Below are positions 63,415 to 64,000 of a stretch of 64,000 nucleotides of DNA, piece after piece (position 1 is the first letter of the stretch; the number at the start of each line of letters is the position of its first letter). The notes below the pieces were generated by a model, which was not told the DNA's origin, made no database searches, and worked only from the letters and a program-made list of their open reading frames with translations. A program made the position numbers and the translations under genes. The DNA is from Chanos chanos (lineage: Eukaryota > Chordata > Actinopteri > Gonorynchiformes > Chanidae): the NCBI RefSeq assembly GCF_902362185.1, contig NC_044503.1, positions 20,959,484 to 21,023,483 on the forward strand. Direction: 5' to 3'.

Positions 63415-63450
63415 TCCCTGGTGGCCTAGTGCTTGGCGTTCAGCATTCTG
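63415..63450 (+). pseudogene. Relic of tRNA-Glu 5' half, unit 8 (unit cut by window edge)
   Basis: Same as the relic at 53480. Confidence 0.58.
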
Positions 63451-64000
63451 CAAGAGTTATAAGAGTTCAGAAGTGCTAGTGGTGGGAAATAGAAGAAGAA
63501 TGGCAGTCTTCCTAAGTCATTGTGTCTGTAGGGCCCCCAGGAGGGAACTCTTTTACCTGGCTAGGTGCAGTTTGCTTGTGAGGGTCGGGGCCTCCAGGAA
63601 GGAATCTTGCCCCTGGGGGAGCACTGGCCTCAGGTGTGGGTGGCTAGCTTGTTTCTGGAGGCCTGGAAATCTGGGCCCAGGGATTCCAGCTTCTCCAAGT
63701 CACCGAGTCACCTGGCAATACTGGGGCTTTGTACCCATGGATTGGAGGTGATAGTGCGACTCTGCTCATTTGAAAGTTACAAGCGGCGAATCGCGCTTGT
63801 GCTGGGGAAAAGAAGAGCAAAAGAAGGTGCCTCATCCCTGATAAATGTGCACAGAGGTCTGGAACCAGGGGCACGAGAACTTAGCTTGACTTGTGAGAGT
63901 CTGGGCCTCCAGACAGGAACTTTGGCCTGGTGGGGAAGATTCTGTCCGGAGCTTTCTTCTAGGAAACTGGGGCTTTGGGCCAAGGAGCTGGAGCTAGAAC

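Larger units (their letters stand above)
53285..64000. repeat. Tandem tRNA array: 1,414-1,425 bp units carrying tRNA-Asn, tRNA-Lys and a tRNA-Glu relic
   Basis: Unit starts, taken at GCTCCACCGCCTACGACATT, are 53413, 54827, 56241, 57655, 59080, 60505, 61923 and 63348. Unit lengths are 1414, 1414, 1414, 1425, 1425, 1418 and 1425, and the eighth unit is cut by the window edge. Units are almost identical. Units 4, 5, 7 and 8 carry an 11-base insertion (AGCAAAAGAAG) about 460 bases into the unit; units 1, 2, 3 and 6 lack it. Order within a unit: Glu relic, spacer A, spacer C, tRNA-Asn (minus), spacer B, tRNA-Lys (plus). Left of 53413 lies a fused, truncated piece (53285-53412). Teleosts, zebrafish in particular, are known for large tandem tRNA clusters. 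Confidence 0.95.

Noticed and set aside
53403-63983. Repeated open frames of 66-195 codons throughout the tRNA array, on both strands
   Set aside because: They overlap tRNA genes and homogenised GC-rich spacer. Peptides such as RLAQSVEHETLNLRVVGSSPTLG-like text (Lys) and NRLARSAVNRKVGGSSPP (Asn) are familiar false translations of tRNA genes.
53285-64000. CRISPR-like or phage-like repeat array
   Set aside because: The unit is 1.4 kb with tRNA genes and no short repeat-spacer structure, and the genome is a vertebrate.

Overview
This is teleost fish nuclear DNA. It has GT-AG split vertebrate genes, a fish-type mix of DNA transposons (hAT, pogo-like DDE, IS630-like), multi-copy teleost repeat genes, and a dense tandem tRNA array. 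Nothing prokaryotic was seen.

Region 1 (1-13.4 kb) is ordinary genic sequence with three host genes. The 5' half of haus4 (augmin subunit 4) lies on the minus strand and runs off the left edge. hspa5 (BiP/GRP78, the ER Hsp70) is complete on the plus strand, with a TATA box and an ER-stress element at its promoter, and ends in KDEL. rabepk (Rab9 effector with kelch repeats) is complete on the minus strand and converges on hspa5. All exon boundaries given were read from splice signals and from reading-phase agreement. The genes do not form a pathway; they are only neighbours.

Region 2 (13.4-31 kb) is gene-poor and rich in mobile DNA. A roughly 6.3 kb stretch (19.54-25.88 kb) is bounded by inverted ends. 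It holds a 2,040 bp hAT element with an exact 8 bp target duplication and a pogo-like transposase whose acidic catalytic residues are still visible. A decayed HECT-type (G2E3-like) teleost repeat gene and an integrase-core exon follow.

Region 3 (about 31.4-37.0 kb) is an old, strongly diverged tandem array. Sub-repeats of roughly 200-250 bp appear grouped into a larger period of about 0.55-1.1 kb. No coding function was seen.

Region 4 (37-53.3 kb) holds an IS630-like transposon with two left ends and an insertion in its transposase, two interspersed repeats, a 404 bp TIR element, and several simple repeats, but no recognisable host gene.

Region 5 (53.29 kb to the right edge) is the most striking part. 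It is a near-identical tandem array of 1,414-1,425 bp units, seven complete and an eighth cut by the window edge. Each complete unit carries a tRNA-Asn(GTT) on the minus strand, a tRNA-Lys(CTT) on the plus strand, and a decayed 5' half of what looks like a tRNA-Glu. The spacers inside one unit are themselves diverged copies of each other, so the unit looks like a higher-order repeat built from older tRNA-plus-spacer monomers. The array continues beyond the window.
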